64,000 bases of DNA from Chitinophagaceae bacterium (lineage in GTDB: Bacteria; Bacteroidota; Bacteroidia; Chitinophagales; Chitinophagaceae), in contig PMSV01000023.1 of NCBI GenBank assembly GCA_003168265.1, positions 632,001 to 696,000 of the forward strand, written 5' to 3'. A model generated the notes under the pieces. The model ran no database searches and had not been told where the DNA came from. It worked only from the letters and a program-made list of their open reading frames with translations. Positions 24,987-34,474 of this stretch are shown here, piece after piece (the first letter of the stretch is position 1; every line of letters begins with the position of its first letter). The position numbers were made by a program, and so were the translations under genes.

Positions 24987-27533
24987 ATGAGAAAAATAGT
25001 TTTTATACTTGTATTATCCATTTCAGGATTTTGCTTAAAAGGCCAATCCCTGAGCGGCAATGTGACGGATTCGGCTAACCACCAGCCGATCGCCGGCGCT
25101 TCCATTTATTTCCCGCAACTCAGAATGGGCGCCATTACTGATTCAAATGGGAATTATAAACTGTCTCCTCTGCCAAAAGGTATTTATACTGTAGAGCTTC
25201 ATATGACAGGTTATGCCACAGCAGTAAAAAAAATCACTATTGATACGGACCGGACATTGGATTTCGCAATCCTGACTTCTGCCACCACTTTAAAAGAGGT
25301 GATTGTAACCGCATTGGGCAATAAGATGGTGATTCAACGTGCTCCTGTTCCCGTAACCGTGGTATCACATGATATGATGCTTCAACAAGCTTCAACCAAC
25401 GTGGTTGATGCCATCGCCAGAGAACCGGGGATAACGGCGATCACCACGGGCCCCGGAGTTTCCAAGCCCGAGATCAATGGATTGGGATATAATCGGGTGC
25501 TGACTCTGATGGATGGTGAGCGGCAGGAAGATTTTCAATGGGGCGATGAACATGGTATCCTGATCGACCCCTATGCCGTTTATAGCGCCGAGATCATCAG
25601 GGGACCCGCTTCGCTGCAATATGGAGCGAATGCCGTAGGGGGTGTTGTCAGTTTTAAATCGGAGCCCATGCCTGAGACCGGACATTTTCAGGGGAGCGTT
25701 CAATCTGAATTCCAAACCAATAATGGCCTGTTCGGGAATTCCTTGGATCTCGGGTCCAGTAAAAACGGTTTTGCATGGAACCTGAGAGGCAGTTATGAAA
25801 TGGCCCATTGCTACCAGGACCCGCATGACGGATATGTATGGGGCACGGCTTACTTACAAGGCAACGCAAGAGGCGTGGTTGAATTGAACCGCTCATGGGG
25901 TTATTCCCGTTTGACAGTTAGCTTTCTTCACCGGCAAATAGAAATCCCTGATGGGAACCGCGATAGCGCAACGGGACAGTTCGAATTTGATGTGCCCCTT
26001 GGCGCCCAATTTGTGAACGGGAACTATGTACCAGGAAGCGGTAAGATTTTCCCAACATTAGGAAATTTTCTTTCATATAAGCCAAATATTTCAGGATACC
26101 AGATTTTGGATCATGACGAGGTTTGGTGGCAAAATAGCATCAATGTCGGCAGTGGATACCTCGGATTGGATATTGGTTTTACTCAGAGCATCCGTCATGA
26201 AATAGATACCGGAAATGTCGGCGAAGAAAATATGGTGGTTCATGATATTCCTTACTCATTTAAATACCAGCTTGAGAATGGAACTAGCGGTATAAAGTTG
26301 ACCACGGGATTGAACGGAATGTATGAATTTGAGAACAATTATGCGGAACCTCCTGCTCCTTATGTAGGGGATTTTGAAATCCCTAACTATCATCTGTTCG
26401 ATATCGGAGGTTATGGAATCCTGGAAAAGGATTTTCAAAACCTTACCCTTAGCGGAGGACTGCGCTATGATTTGAGGACTATCAGCGGACAATCCATGTA
26501 CCTGGCTAATTATGACTTGCAAACTCAAGAACAGGTCCCTGCCGGAACGCCCGGAGCTTATCAGCAGTTTCCTCCATTCAATCAAACCTATACCGGGTTT
26601 TCCGGAAGCATCGGAGCCACCTATCAATTACCGGGTCATAATTATATTAAGGCAAATGTGGCAAAAAGCTATCGGGCACCTGCCATCAATGAACTAACCG
26701 CCAATGAACTAGACCCCTCCAATGTATATAAGATTGGAGATCCCGACCTTAAATCAGAAAAAGGATATGAAGTGGATCTGGCATATGGAATTAACAGTGA
26801 GGACATCGGTTTTGAAGTCGACGGGTTTTATAATCATATCAGCAATTTCATATTTGCCGATAGAATAGCCAGCGTATCTGGCGCGGATTCCATGCAATTG
26901 GGAGCGCCGGTATACAAATACGCAGGTGACAATACGGCGATCCTTACTGGCATCACGGCCTTTTTCAATCTGCACCTCACTGATTTAAAATGGATAGAAT
27001 GGAGGAATGGCTTTACCTATATTTATTCATTCCTGCCAGGACAAACGGATTCCACCCAGCATATCCCTTTTACACCTGCTCCCAGGCTGACCTCAAATCT
27101 TAAGTTCAAACTTTCGGATCGGAATTCTTCGATTATGAGAGGAGCTTATTTCTTGTTCGGACTTGAGCATGACTGGGCTCAGAATAATATTTATAGCGCA
27201 CTCTATAATGAATTGCCTTCATTAGCCTATACCTTATACAATGCAGGCCTTGGTACGAATTTTGTAAATCCCAAAACCAAGAGGATGATATGCTCTTTGA
27301 TCATCAGTTGCACTAATCTGATGAATATTTCTTATATAGCCCATACTTCCCGTCCCCAATATTTCTGGGCATACAATAGCGTGGAGAACCCGACCAATTT
27401 CGGGGCACAGGCGGCGATCGTCACACAGCGAAACGAAGGGATATTTAATATGGGAAGGAATATAGGATTCAAAGTCATCTTTCCTTTCGGGGAACATAAA
27501 GTATCAGATACGGAGCTGCATGGAATGAACTAA
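24987..27533 (+). CDS. TonB-dependent receptor with carboxypeptidase-regulatory-like domain
   Basis: 848 residues. A signal peptide (1-20) is followed by a CarboxypepD_reg-like domain (about 21-95: SLSGNVTDSANHQPIAGASI and the TDSNGNYKLSPLPKGIYTV type), a plug from about 115 (VTVVSHDMM, GLGYNRVLTLMDG, ADPYAV-like then EIIRGPASLQYGANAVGGVV), and a 22-strand barrel ending FNMGRNIGFKVIFPF. It imports an iron, metal or other scarce ligand. No SusD partner is present, so it is not a glycan-uptake pair. It follows the small CPxCD protein by 210 bases; metal uptake is plausible but unproven. A terminator ends the unit. Confidence 0.94.
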   Translation: MRKIVFILVLSISGFCLKGQSLSGNVTDSANHQPIAGASIYFPQLRMGAITDSNGNYKLSPLPKGIYTVELHMTGYATAVKKITIDTDRTLDFAILTSATTLKEVIVTALGNKMVIQRAPVPVTVVSHDMMLQQASTNVVDAIAREPGITAITTGPGVSKPEINGLGYNRVLTLMDGERQEDFQWGDEHGILIDPYAVYSAEIIRGPASLQYGANAVGGVVSFKSEPMPETGHFQGSVQSEFQTNNGLFGNSLDLGSSKNGFAWNLRGSYEMAHCYQDPHDGYVWGTAYLQGNARGVVELNRSWGYSRLTVSFLHRQIEIPDGNRDSATGQFEFDVPLGAQFVNGNYVPGSGKIFPTLGNFLSYKPNISGYQILDHDEVWWQNSINVGSGYLGLDIGFTQSIRHEIDTGNVGEENMVVHDIPYSFKYQLENGTSGIKLTTGLNGMYEFENNYAEPPAPYVGDFEIPNYHLFDIGGYGILEKDFQNLTLSGGLRYDLRTISGQSMYLANYDLQTQEQVPAGTPGAYQQFPPFNQTYTGFSGSIGATYQLPGHNYIKANVAKSYRAPAINELTANELDPSNVYKIGDPDLKSEKGYEVDLAYGINSEDIGFEVDGFYNHISNFIFADRIASVSGADSMQLGAPVYKYAGDNTAILTGITAFFNLHLTDLKWIEWRNGFTYIYSFLPGQTDSTQHIPFTPAPRLTSNLKFKLSDRNSSIMRGAYFLFGLEHDWAQNNIYSALYNELPSLAYTLYNAGLGTNFVNPKTKRMICSLIISCTNLMNISYIAHTSRPQYFWAYNSVENPTNFGAQAAIVTQRNEGIFNMGRNIGFKVIFPFGEHKVSDTELHGMN

Positions 27534-27552
27534 GCAAAATTACCTGATCAGG

Positions 27553-27590
27553 GAACCTGCATTTTAATATCGGATGCAGGTTCTTTGTTT
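27553..27590 (+). terminator. Intrinsic terminator after the TonB receptor
   Basis: GAACCTGCAT (27553-27562) pairs perfectly with ATGCAGGTTC (27574-27583) over an 11-base loop, followed by TTTGTTT. It lies 20 bases after the stop. Confidence 0.85.
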
Positions 27591-27619
27591 TAGAATTTTT
27601 TCTGGATCTTTAACTGAAT

Positions 27620-28126
27620 ATGGATTCAAATAAGATTTTGCCTCTGGCCAAGCGCCCCATCGATATTGCTATCCTAGTATTTTTCTTTATCAACCTGTTA
27701 TTTATTACTTATATCGTGGACCTGGAGCAATTAGTGATCAGGGATGCTGATCATTTTAGTTATCCCACCTGGCCGCCGGCGCGGTTGATTGATCTGATTC
27801 ATTGGTATGGACATCATTTTGATCCTGTGCTGATCGCCCGTCCTGCCTGGTGGAGGGCCACTATCTGGATCGATGCCCTGTTTTTCGGACCCTATTATTT
27901 GATCGCCATCTATGCCTTTGCCAGGGGTAAATCCTGGATCCGCTTAATAAGTATTGTCTGGGCCTCCGTGATGTTGACCAATGTTTCGATCATTCTATTT
28001 GAGGAGATTTTCGGGGAGCATGCTACCCCTGAACTAGGGCGGGTATTGCTTGCAAATGCAGCATGGCTCCTATTCCCAATTATAGTATTGAGGAGGATGT
28101 GGAAATCACCATCAGCTTTCAGTTAA
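27620..28126 (+). CDS. EXPERA/emopamil-binding-like membrane protein
   Basis: 168 residues, four or five membrane segments. The pattern FFFINLLFITYIVDLEQLVI, WYGHHFDPVLIARPAWWRATIWIDALFFGPYYL and the later FEE is the EXPERA domain known from sterol isomerases and sigma-2 receptors. In bacteria its role is unknown. The ATG at 27620 follows the terminator of the receptor gene, so it should have its own promoter. It converges with the SDR gene at 28133, 6 bases apart. Confidence 0.85.
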   Translation: MDSNKILPLAKRPIDIAILVFFFINLLFITYIVDLEQLVIRDADHFSYPTWPPARLIDLIHWYGHHFDPVLIARPAWWRATIWIDALFFGPYYLIAIYAFARGKSWIRLISIVWASVMLTNVSIILFEEIFGEHATPELGRVLLANAAWLLFPIIVLRRMWKSPSAFS

Positions 28127-28132
28127 AGATAG

Positions 28133-28978
28133 CTATGTAGATTGCTGAGCCAGTTCTCCATACCAATAAGCAGCAGTTACGCCCCCATCCATCAGAAAAT
28201 CGCTGCCTGTAATAAATGCTCCATCCCTTCCCATTAACAAGGCCCCAAGAACACCCACTTCATCAGGAGTGCCGGCCCTTCCCACGGCTGAAGTTGAGAT
28301 CATCCTTCGATATCCATCACCCCTGGGTCCGGACAATTCATCTTTGGCCAGCGGAGTAATGATGATACCAGGACTAATGGAATTGATACGGGCTCCTCTT
28401 TTCCCCCATCTTACCGCTTCGGCCATCACACGCTTTGCATTCCCTCTCTTTGATAATTGGTAGGCATGGAGCGAGTCTTTCACCTGATCGGGTTTAAGCA
28501 TTTCAAGCGACAATAACTCCTCTACTGCTGTGGTCGCAAGGGCTTTATCCTGTTCAGGAGTCAATGAAGGCAGGCGATGACCAGACTGGGAAGCGATCAC
28601 CACACCCGAACCCCCTTCAGCAATGACCTTCCCAAATTCCTCTAAGACCAATGCAGTGCCATATAAATCCACTTTGAGTATAGTGGAAGGGGAGGCCTGA
28701 CTAGGAGAAACACCTGCAGCATGTATTAGGCCGGAAACAGAACCAATGGCTGTGGCTTCCTTGATCAGGGCCTGAACCGACTCCTTTGAAGAAACATCTA
28801 CCATTGCCGTACTCACTTCAAAACCTGCTTCGGACAGAACTTTTGCAGCAACATCCGCATTTTCCCTGCGGAGATCCGCGAGTAAGATATGTTTTCCGGA
28901 GCCAATACGCCTGGCAATTGCCTGGCCGATCGATCCCGCGCCAATTACAACGATTACTTCTATTGCCTTGATCTTCAT
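28133..28978 (-). CDS. Short-chain dehydrogenase/reductase
   Basis: About 281 residues from ATG 28976-28978 (MKIKAIEVIVVIGAGSIGQA). Further upstream codons to 29020 are in frame but unlikely. The nucleotide-binding GAGSIGQAIARRIG, the NAG-equivalent HAAGVSPSQ, a YxxxK pair at AYQLSKRG and GFITGSDFLMDGGVTAAYWYG at the end are visible. The Ser of the usual triad lies in VVIASQSGHR. It probably reduces a small carbonyl or oxidises an alcohol with NAD(P). The substrate is not indicated by neighbours. Confidence 0.9.
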   Translation of the reverse strand: MKIKAIEVIVVIGAGSIGQAIARRIGSGKHILLADLRRENADVAAKVLSEAGFEVSTAMVDVSSKESVQALIKEATAIGSVSGLIHAAGVSPSQASPSTILKVDLYGTALVLEEFGKVIAEGGSGVVIASQSGHRLPSLTPEQDKALATTAVEELLSLEMLKPDQVKDSLHAYQLSKRGNAKRVMAEAVRWGKRGARINSISPGIIITPLAKDELSGPRGDGYRRMISTSAVGRAGTPDEVGVLGALLMGRDGAFITGSDFLMDGGVTAAYWYGELAQQST

Positions 28979-29020
28979 AAAAATTTTATTTTTCAGGTTT
29001 GTTGATGCGCAGGTTTTCAT

Positions 29021-29299
29021 TTATGTGTAAAGCAGGATTATTCACGATTTTGGAAATAAGGTCTGCGATACTTTTTCATGAAATGACCGAACCCTTTTGA
29101 GCTTCTGATTTCATAATCCACCTCATTGGGACTAACGAAAAAGAAACCAATATTCAAACATTTCTAAAGGAACATATAATAAAAAACTCAATTTATTGTG
29201 CGATAATGGTTTTTTTCGGATAAATTCATCATCCGGGCAACCTTTTGGAGCCGGTTTCAGTTTGTAATTTTGATTATTATACTGTACATAGCTTAAAGA
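29021..29299. other. Intergenic region between divergent genes
   Basis: Two divergent transcription units face away from each other here. The right end carries the promoter at 29244-29272. I see no gene in the rest, which is AT-rich. Confidence 0.6.
29244..29272 (+). promoter_or_regulatory. Bacteroidota-type promoter (TTTG-N17-TAATTTTG)
   Basis: TTTG at 29244-29247 and TAATTTTG at 29265-29272, a perfect match to TAnnTTTG, with 17 bases between. It would start a transcript near 29277, about 20 bases before the TTG start of the sigma gene at 29300. Confidence 0.6.
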
Positions 29300-29875
29300 T
29301 TGGATAACATTCTGGACATAATCGACGGTTGTTCAAGGAATGACCCCAAATGCCAAAAGTGGTTTTATGAGCACTATTTTGGCTTTGGACTCATGACAGC
29401 CTTTCGCTATTTACATTTCTATGAAAAGGCTGTCGATGCTACAAACGACGCATTCGTTAAGATCTTTAAGAACCTGAAGAATTTCCAGAACCGTGACCCT
29501 TTAAATTATGAAAAAATGCTGATGGGCTGGATGAAGCGGATAATCGTGAATTCATCGATAGATTTTTTACGGAGGGAGAGCCTGGCAGAGGAATTCATCC
29601 CAATACCGGAGGAAATTTGGGAGGGCTCAGTTTCAGGTCAGACCCCAGATCGCCAGCTCATGTTTAAGGAACTGATTATGCAGGTAAAGAAGCTTAGTCC
29701 CGCTTACAGGACAGTTTTCAATATGCACGTGATCGATGGGTTCTCCCACTATGAAATCGCAAAAGCGCTTGGTATATCTGTTGGAACTTCTAAATCAAAT
29801 CTTTCAAAAGCAAAAGTGCAATTGCAGAAAGCCATGGTGAAAGATTACAAAGGAACCGTATTATGTTTGACTTGA
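29300..29875 (+). CDS. ECF-type RNA polymerase sigma factor
   Basis: 191 residues from TTG 29300. Region 2 runs from CQKWFYEHYFGFGLMTAFRYL to MGWMKRIIVNSSIDFLRRE; region 4 is LSPAYRTVFNMHVIDGFSHY then IAKALGISVGTSKSNLSKA. Overlaps the next gene by 13 bases, so both should be co-translated. This pair (sigma plus anti-sigma/barrel) is a common Bacteroidota arrangement. Confidence 0.95.
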   Translation: MDNILDIIDGCSRNDPKCQKWFYEHYFGFGLMTAFRYLHFYEKAVDATNDAFVKIFKNLKNFQNRDPLNYEKMLMGWMKRIIVNSSIDFLRRESLAEEFIPIPEEIWEGSVSGQTPDRQLMFKELIMQVKKLSPAYRTVFNMHVIDGFSHYEIAKALGISVGTSKSNLSKAKVQLQKAMVKDYKGTVLCLT

Positions 29876-31119
29876 ACAACGACGATATGGACCAGTTGTT
29901 TCGGGAAGCTGCTGAAAACTATCCCTTAAGGACCGAAGGCGCAGCCGATTGGAACAGGGTACTTTCGTCGCTTCAAAGCGATGCAGGCGCTGAGTTTACC
30001 AATGTTACCCAATTTAAAAAGGAAAAAAAGCGCCGGGTCATCTTCTGGTGGCTTTTGCTTTTGCCCTTGGGATGGATAGGTCATTATTCATATGAAGGAC
30101 AATCCGGAAATGGTATAATAAATAAATTTAAGACCGAAACAGAGCAGGGCGTTATAATTACAGCAAATAATGCACCTGAAAGAAACCAGCAGGGAAACAC
30201 TGGAACCATTTCCGACCCCAAGCCATCGGAAAAAAACCTTTATGAAAGCAGGTTCGTGACAGAACCGGGAAGCAAGCAAACAAAATTCAAGACAGCGTTC
30301 CTGAAGAAACCAGTCAATAATGCCGCTGAGAATGAAACCATAATAGCAGACAGTTCAAATTCCGAAAATATTAAAAATGCCGGCACAAGCCGCGGCACGA
30401 ATATGAAAGGGCTAAATCAAGAAGAACTTAAAGAGGACAAAACAGAAAAGAAAAATACAGATAGTCCTTCTCAGTCTAAAAATGCTGAGCAACCGCCCCT
30501 ATCAGCAGTAAAGCTCAAAAAAGATTCCCATTTTTATGCCGCATTAATGGCCGGCGCGGATCTCAGCACCATTAAATTCCAGCCGACAAAAGGCGTTGGT
30601 TATTCCATCGGAATATTAATAGGCTACCATTTAAGCAAAAGCAGGTTCGGAATTGAAACCGGCCTATTCTGGGACAAGAAAAATTACTTTAGCAATGGAG
30701 AGTATGTCGACAGAAGCAAAATGCCGGCGTATTTTCAAAATGATGAGTTGCAATATGTCGACGGCAATTGCAATATGTTCGAAATACCTGTTAACCTCAG
30801 GTATAACCTGATACAAAAACGAGCCACCACCTATTTCGGGATCATTGGACTTTCATCCTATCTCATGAACAAAGAAGTTTATGGATACCAAATTAAATAT
30901 CCCAATGGCTACCAGGATTATGATCAGTATTCCTACTATCATTCGACCCAAAACCTCTTTTCCATTCTGAACCTAAGCCTTGGCTATGAACACAGACTCG
31001 GGAAGATCGGCGATATCAGGATTGAGCCTTATGCTAAATTGCCGATAGCGGGAGTAGGAAAACTAAATCTCTCCATCATGAGCGGAGGTCTGAATGTCGG
31101 ACTGAGTAAGCGATTTTAG
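29863..31119 (+). CDS. Anti-sigma-like membrane protein fused to an outer-membrane beta-barrel
   Basis: 418 residues. The N-terminal 50 residues (MDQLFREAAENYPLRTEGAADW) are the cytosolic anti-sigma-type segment. A membrane helix follows at about 53-70 (VIFWWLLLLPLGWIGHY). Then comes a long low-complexity, polar, charged linker (about 75-215) and a C-terminal barrel-type domain (about 220-418: FYAALMAGADLSTIKFQ, GIETGLFWDKKNYF, EIPVNLRYNLI, ILNLSLGYEHRLGKIGDIRIEPYAKLPI). If both ends fold, one chain spans both membranes. It overlaps the sigma gene by 13 bases. Alternatively the barrel-like domain may remain in the periplasm. Confidence 0.88.
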   Translation: MFDLNNDDMDQLFREAAENYPLRTEGAADWNRVLSSLQSDAGAEFTNVTQFKKEKKRRVIFWWLLLLPLGWIGHYSYEGQSGNGIINKFKTETEQGVIITANNAPERNQQGNTGTISDPKPSEKNLYESRFVTEPGSKQTKFKTAFLKKPVNNAAENETIIADSSNSENIKNAGTSRGTNMKGLNQEELKEDKTEKKNTDSPSQSKNAEQPPLSAVKLKKDSHFYAALMAGADLSTIKFQPTKGVGYSIGILIGYHLSKSRFGIETGLFWDKKNYFSNGEYVDRSKMPAYFQNDELQYVDGNCNMFEIPVNLRYNLIQKRATTYFGIIGLSSYLMNKEVYGYQIKYPNGYQDYDQYSYYHSTQNLFSILNLSLGYEHRLGKIGDIRIEPYAKLPIAGVGKLNLSIMSGGLNVGLSKRF

Positions 31120-31154
31120 AGCTTATCATTTTTCATTTTAGGGAAAACAATTGT

Positions 31155-31568
31155 ATGCAAAAAAAAGTTAGATTTTTTTTGGGTGGAATATTTTTGTGCC
31201 TTTTTGTTGCCGGTGTCTGGTTTTATGGACTCTTCTCCGAAAAACATCAAAGCGCAAAAGACCTGAAGGCCGAAATCACGATTAACTCCTTTGATCTGTA
31301 TAAACTCTATGCTCAAGATGAATCGGCGGCCGATAAACTATTCCTCAATAAAATAATCAGGGTAAAGGGAAGGATCTCTCAAATCATCGCAAGCGGCAGT
31401 ACAAAAATTTACTTACTGAAGAAAAACATTTCGGGCGGCATCAATTGCCAGATGTCAGGTGATGGAAAGGATAATTTACCGATACCAGCCGATAGCACCA
31501 TAACGATTAAAGGTAGATGCACAGGATTTCTGATGGATGTGAATTTAGTAGACTGTGTCAGGGAATAA
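31155..31568 (+). CDS. OB-fold (tRNA_anti-like) exported protein
   Basis: 137 residues with a basic N-terminus and one hydrophobic segment (about 7-22, FFLGGIFLCLFVAGVWF). The rest matches the OB-fold group annotated 'tRNA_anti-like' (KLFLNKIIRVKGRISQIIASG, KIYLLKKN, STITIKGRCTGFLMDVNLVDC). Its last 50 bases overlap an upstream extension of the next open frame. It lies before the glycan locus and 35 bases after the anti-sigma/barrel gene. Confidence 0.82.
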   Translation: MQKKVRFFLGGIFLCLFVAGVWFYGLFSEKHQSAKDLKAEITINSFDLYKLYAQDESAADKLFLNKIIRVKGRISQIIASGSTKIYLLKKNISGGINCQMSGDGKDNLPIPADSTITIKGRCTGFLMDVNLVDCVRE

Positions 31569-31594
31569 TAGTAGAAGATTCAAAGTCGGCGAAT

Positions 31595-31960
31595 ATGCTT
31601 TATAAAATGCCAATAATGCTCTTAACTTTCCTCACCCTGATAAACGCCTGCATCAAATCAAATCAGCCCATCGGCCCGGGCTCCGGCTATTGCGATACAA
31701 CCAACATCACTTATTCAAGGAACGTACTACCCATCCTTGAATCCTATTGCTACCCCTGCCACAGTAATACGAATATGGCCTTCAGCAATGGCATCAGCCT
31801 CGAAGGTTACAAAAATACTAAAGACTGGGCCGGCACCGGCTACCTGATTGGCGATATCACGCACCAGGCTGGTTTCATTGGCAACTGGGGCAATGGTGGA
31901 ATATATTCTGGATTCAATCTGTCAAGAGTGTTCAACCTCAATAAAAGGAATGGCCGGTAA
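31595..31960 (+). CDS. Small lipoprotein with one c-type heme motif, C-terminus doubtful
   Basis: About 121 residues from ATG 31595. Signal peptide with lipobox-like LTLINAC. The mature part has CDTTNITYSRNVLPILESYC, then CYPCH, the CxxCH heme motif, then ISLEGYKNTKDW. Related Bacteroidota cytochrome-like lipoproteins end in a helix after an MP-rich segment. Here the frame instead ends in an unrelated tail, while a more family-like tail (ILDSICQECSTSIKG) is read in the next frame from about 31905. A frameshift near 31890 is possible. The stop overlaps the start of the next gene. Confidence 0.6.
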   Translation: MLYKMPIMLLTFLTLINACIKSNQPIGPGSGYCDTTNITYSRNVLPILESYCYPCHSNTNMAFSNGISLEGYKNTKDWAGTGYLIGDITHQAGFIGNWGNGGIYSGFNLSRVFNLNKRNGR

Positions 31961-33512
31961 AATTCATAATGAGATCACACAGAATGCGGATTGGAAGCTG
32001 CTTCTGTTTCTATTATTGCTGTTAAATGTAAAGCTGATTTTAAAGGCTACTGCCATCGGTTTCATTTATACTCTCAATCCGGATTTCAGGTTGGGTTTCA
32101 AACTCAAGAATTCAAGACTACCTTTGTTTTATTTGATCATTCCAGTCATTGCATGTTTCGATCTAATAACTTATGCTCTTTTCTTCAACCTCCGCTATGA
32201 TTTTGTATTTCTGACTGGCCTTTGTTTTTGGGCAATTTGCCTGCTTGCCACAAATCAACTAAAGCAGTTCTCAGAAAAGCTCAGCCGGGAAGTCATCCTA
32301 AATACCCTGACTCTTTTTTTCATCCTGAATGCCGCTCTTTCTTTAATAAATCTACTTTCAATTATTGCAGAAACCGGGAGCCTTAATCCCTTTCAATACC
32401 AGGGGCTCTACCAAAAATACTTTATTGGTACAGGAGATTATATCCGGGGTATAAGCCTTGATACTTCCAATACAAATGCCTTTATAAACGCATTTGGCAT
32501 CCTGTATTTTTTAAGAAATGAAAAATATTCAATGACCCTATTATGTATGTGCATTCTTCTGCTAACAGGAAGCAACCTGGCAAACAGCTTACTGATAATT
32601 TCATTAATTTATTTTGCATTAAATTCCTCCCGCGAACAGAAAAGCATCATCAGTATCTGCCTGTTTCTGTTCATCCTCTTTATCGCTAAAATCTCACCTC
32701 AAAACCAGGAATATGCCATGGGGATTGTGGAAAAATTCCTCCCAAAAGAAAACACTGCAATTGCCGCCGCGAGCCTTCCCGCCTCTGAAGAACAAAGAAA
32801 ACAATATGCCAAAAATGCCATTAATAGCGAATACACAATTCTCCAAAAGGAAGGCTTATTAGCAAATATAATCGCCACCAGCCCAGGCCCCAAACCCATC
32901 ATACCCATGCCTGATATCAATGGGCCTGTATACCAAAGCAAAAACGATTCCGGAACTCAACGGCTGATACTGATCAATTATTCCAGACAAAATCACCTTG
33001 ATACCATCTTTTCAAGTGTAAAAGACAGTTGGCAAAAAAAATCCGGTAAACTCATTTCCTTTCAGCAAACAGTTGCTTATTTCAAAACCCATCACTGGCA
33101 AATACCCACTGGAACCGGCATGGGCCAGTTCTCCTCCAAACTCGCCTTTCGTTCCACCGCATTAAATATTGCGGGTGGTTTTCCTAAGGAATGTACATAT
33201 GCCAGCAAAGCCTTTTTAAGCAACCATCTGGCAGTCTTTCTCTATTTTTTCACAAAGCAAAAAGAATTGCACTCGGTTGCCAATACGCCGGATTCTGTTT
33301 ACAATCAGTTGATGGGAGAATATGGATTGGCAGGAATACTCGCTTTGTTGATTTTCTATTTTGGTTATTTCCTGAAAGGCCGGGACCTAAGGATCACTAT
33401 TCCTTATATCATTCTACTTTCCGGCGCATTTGCCTTCGGATATTGGTTTGAGCAATTATCAATCGTTCCTTTATTCGAATTGCTTCTTTTTTCAAATAAA
33501 AATTCACTATGA
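31950..33512 (+). CDS. O-antigen polymerase/ligase-like membrane protein
   Basis: 520 residues from ATG 31950 (MAGKIHNEITQNADWK); the open frame extends to 31848 but overlaps the lipoprotein gene. About ten membrane segments, starting LLLFLLLLLNVKLILKATAIGF. A long soluble loop spans about residues 230-400, typical of Wzy/WaaL proteins, followed by NTPDSVYNQLMGEYGLAGIL, the usual late-loop motif. It likely joins glycan units in the periplasm. Stop overlaps the start of the next gene by 4 bases. Confidence 0.8.
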   Translation: MAGKIHNEITQNADWKLLLFLLLLLNVKLILKATAIGFIYTLNPDFRLGFKLKNSRLPLFYLIIPVIACFDLITYALFFNLRYDFVFLTGLCFWAICLLATNQLKQFSEKLSREVILNTLTLFFILNAALSLINLLSIIAETGSLNPFQYQGLYQKYFIGTGDYIRGISLDTSNTNAFINAFGILYFLRNEKYSMTLLCMCILLLTGSNLANSLLIISLIYFALNSSREQKSIISICLFLFILFIAKISPQNQEYAMGIVEKFLPKENTAIAAASLPASEEQRKQYAKNAINSEYTILQKEGLLANIIATSPGPKPIIPMPDINGPVYQSKNDSGTQRLILINYSRQNHLDTIFSSVKDSWQKKSGKLISFQQTVAYFKTHHWQIPTGTGMGQFSSKLAFRSTALNIAGGFPKECTYASKAFLSNHLAVFLYFFTKQKELHSVANTPDSVYNQLMGEYGLAGILALLIFYFGYFLKGRDLRITIPYIILLSGAFAFGYWFEQLSIVPLFELLLFSNKNSL

Positions 33513-34465
33513 ATAATCCACTGATCACCGTATTAATGCCGGCTTACAATGCTGAAAACTATATCCGAGAAGCGATTCAATCTGTATTGTGTCAGACATT
33601 TGAAGACTTCGAAATGCTGGTCATTGACGATGGCTCCTCCGATAGAACAAAACAAATAGTGGATGAATTTTCAGATATACGTATTAAACGAATCTCCAAA
33701 GCTCATGAAGGAATCTCAAAAACCCTTAATATCGGCCTCTATTGCTCAACCGGAAAATATATCGCCCGTTTTGACGCTGATGATATCTGTTTCCCCGAGC
33801 GGCTGCAATATCAGGTAAACTTTCTTGAATCCCACCCTGACCATTCATTGACTGGTTGCGATGCGGCATATATTCAGGAAGATGGAGAATACCTTTTCCA
33901 ATTCAAATGCATGGCCCACGAACATCATGAAATCATCCGAAAACTCTATTTCTACTGCCCATTCATCCATTCCGGGGTAATGTTCAGAAAGGAAGATGTT
34001 ATTGCTGCAGGGGGTTATCCTATCCATGCCCATCATTTTGAAGACTATTTATTATGGGTGAAGTTGGCCAAAAAGGGAAAGCTGCACAATATCCCAAAAC
34101 CCCTTATTAAAGTGCGCTTTAACGCGAAGTCTCTAACCATTGACGAGAAATGGCGAGGTTATAAATTTCGAAAGCTAAAAAGCCAGATTATTCACAGGGG
34201 GGAGGTTACCGAAAAGGAGGGAGCCCAACTGCTTGAAATCATCAAAGGACAAAATGATGAAGGACTAAAGCAGGCCGCATACCATGCTCTATGCGCCAAA
34301 AAGTTACTGGCAGACAACTACCAGCCGGGAGAAGCCAGAAGGCAGATCTTGAAGGCCATCAATTTTAAACCCTTTCGAATAGACAATTACGGATTGCTAA
34401 TCGTCAGCTATTTACCTGAAAAATTTATTAAATGGCTGCATAACCAAAGCCCTAACCGGCTCTAA
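33509..34465 (+). CDS. Glycosyltransferase family 2
   Basis: 318 residues, GT-A fold. ITVLMPAYNAENYIREAIQS opens it; the nucleotide-sugar loops VIDDGSSDRTK and ARFDADDICFPERL (DxD metal site) and SGVMFRKEDVIAAGG follow. No membrane segment, so a peripheral inner-membrane enzyme. It overlaps the previous gene by 4 bases and lies 9 bases before the next, part of one operon. Sugar specificity unknown. Confidence 0.94.
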   Translation: MNNPLITVLMPAYNAENYIREAIQSVLCQTFEDFEMLVIDDGSSDRTKQIVDEFSDIRIKRISKAHEGISKTLNIGLYCSTGKYIARFDADDICFPERLQYQVNFLESHPDHSLTGCDAAYIQEDGEYLFQFKCMAHEHHEIIRKLYFYCPFIHSGVMFRKEDVIAAGGYPIHAHHFEDYLLWVKLAKKGKLHNIPKPLIKVRFNAKSLTIDEKWRGYKFRKLKSQIIHRGEVTEKEGAQLLEIIKGQNDEGLKQAAYHALCAKKLLADNYQPGEARRQILKAINFKPFRIDNYGLLIVSYLPEKFIKWLHNQSPNRL

Positions 34466-34474
34466 TTTAAAAGG

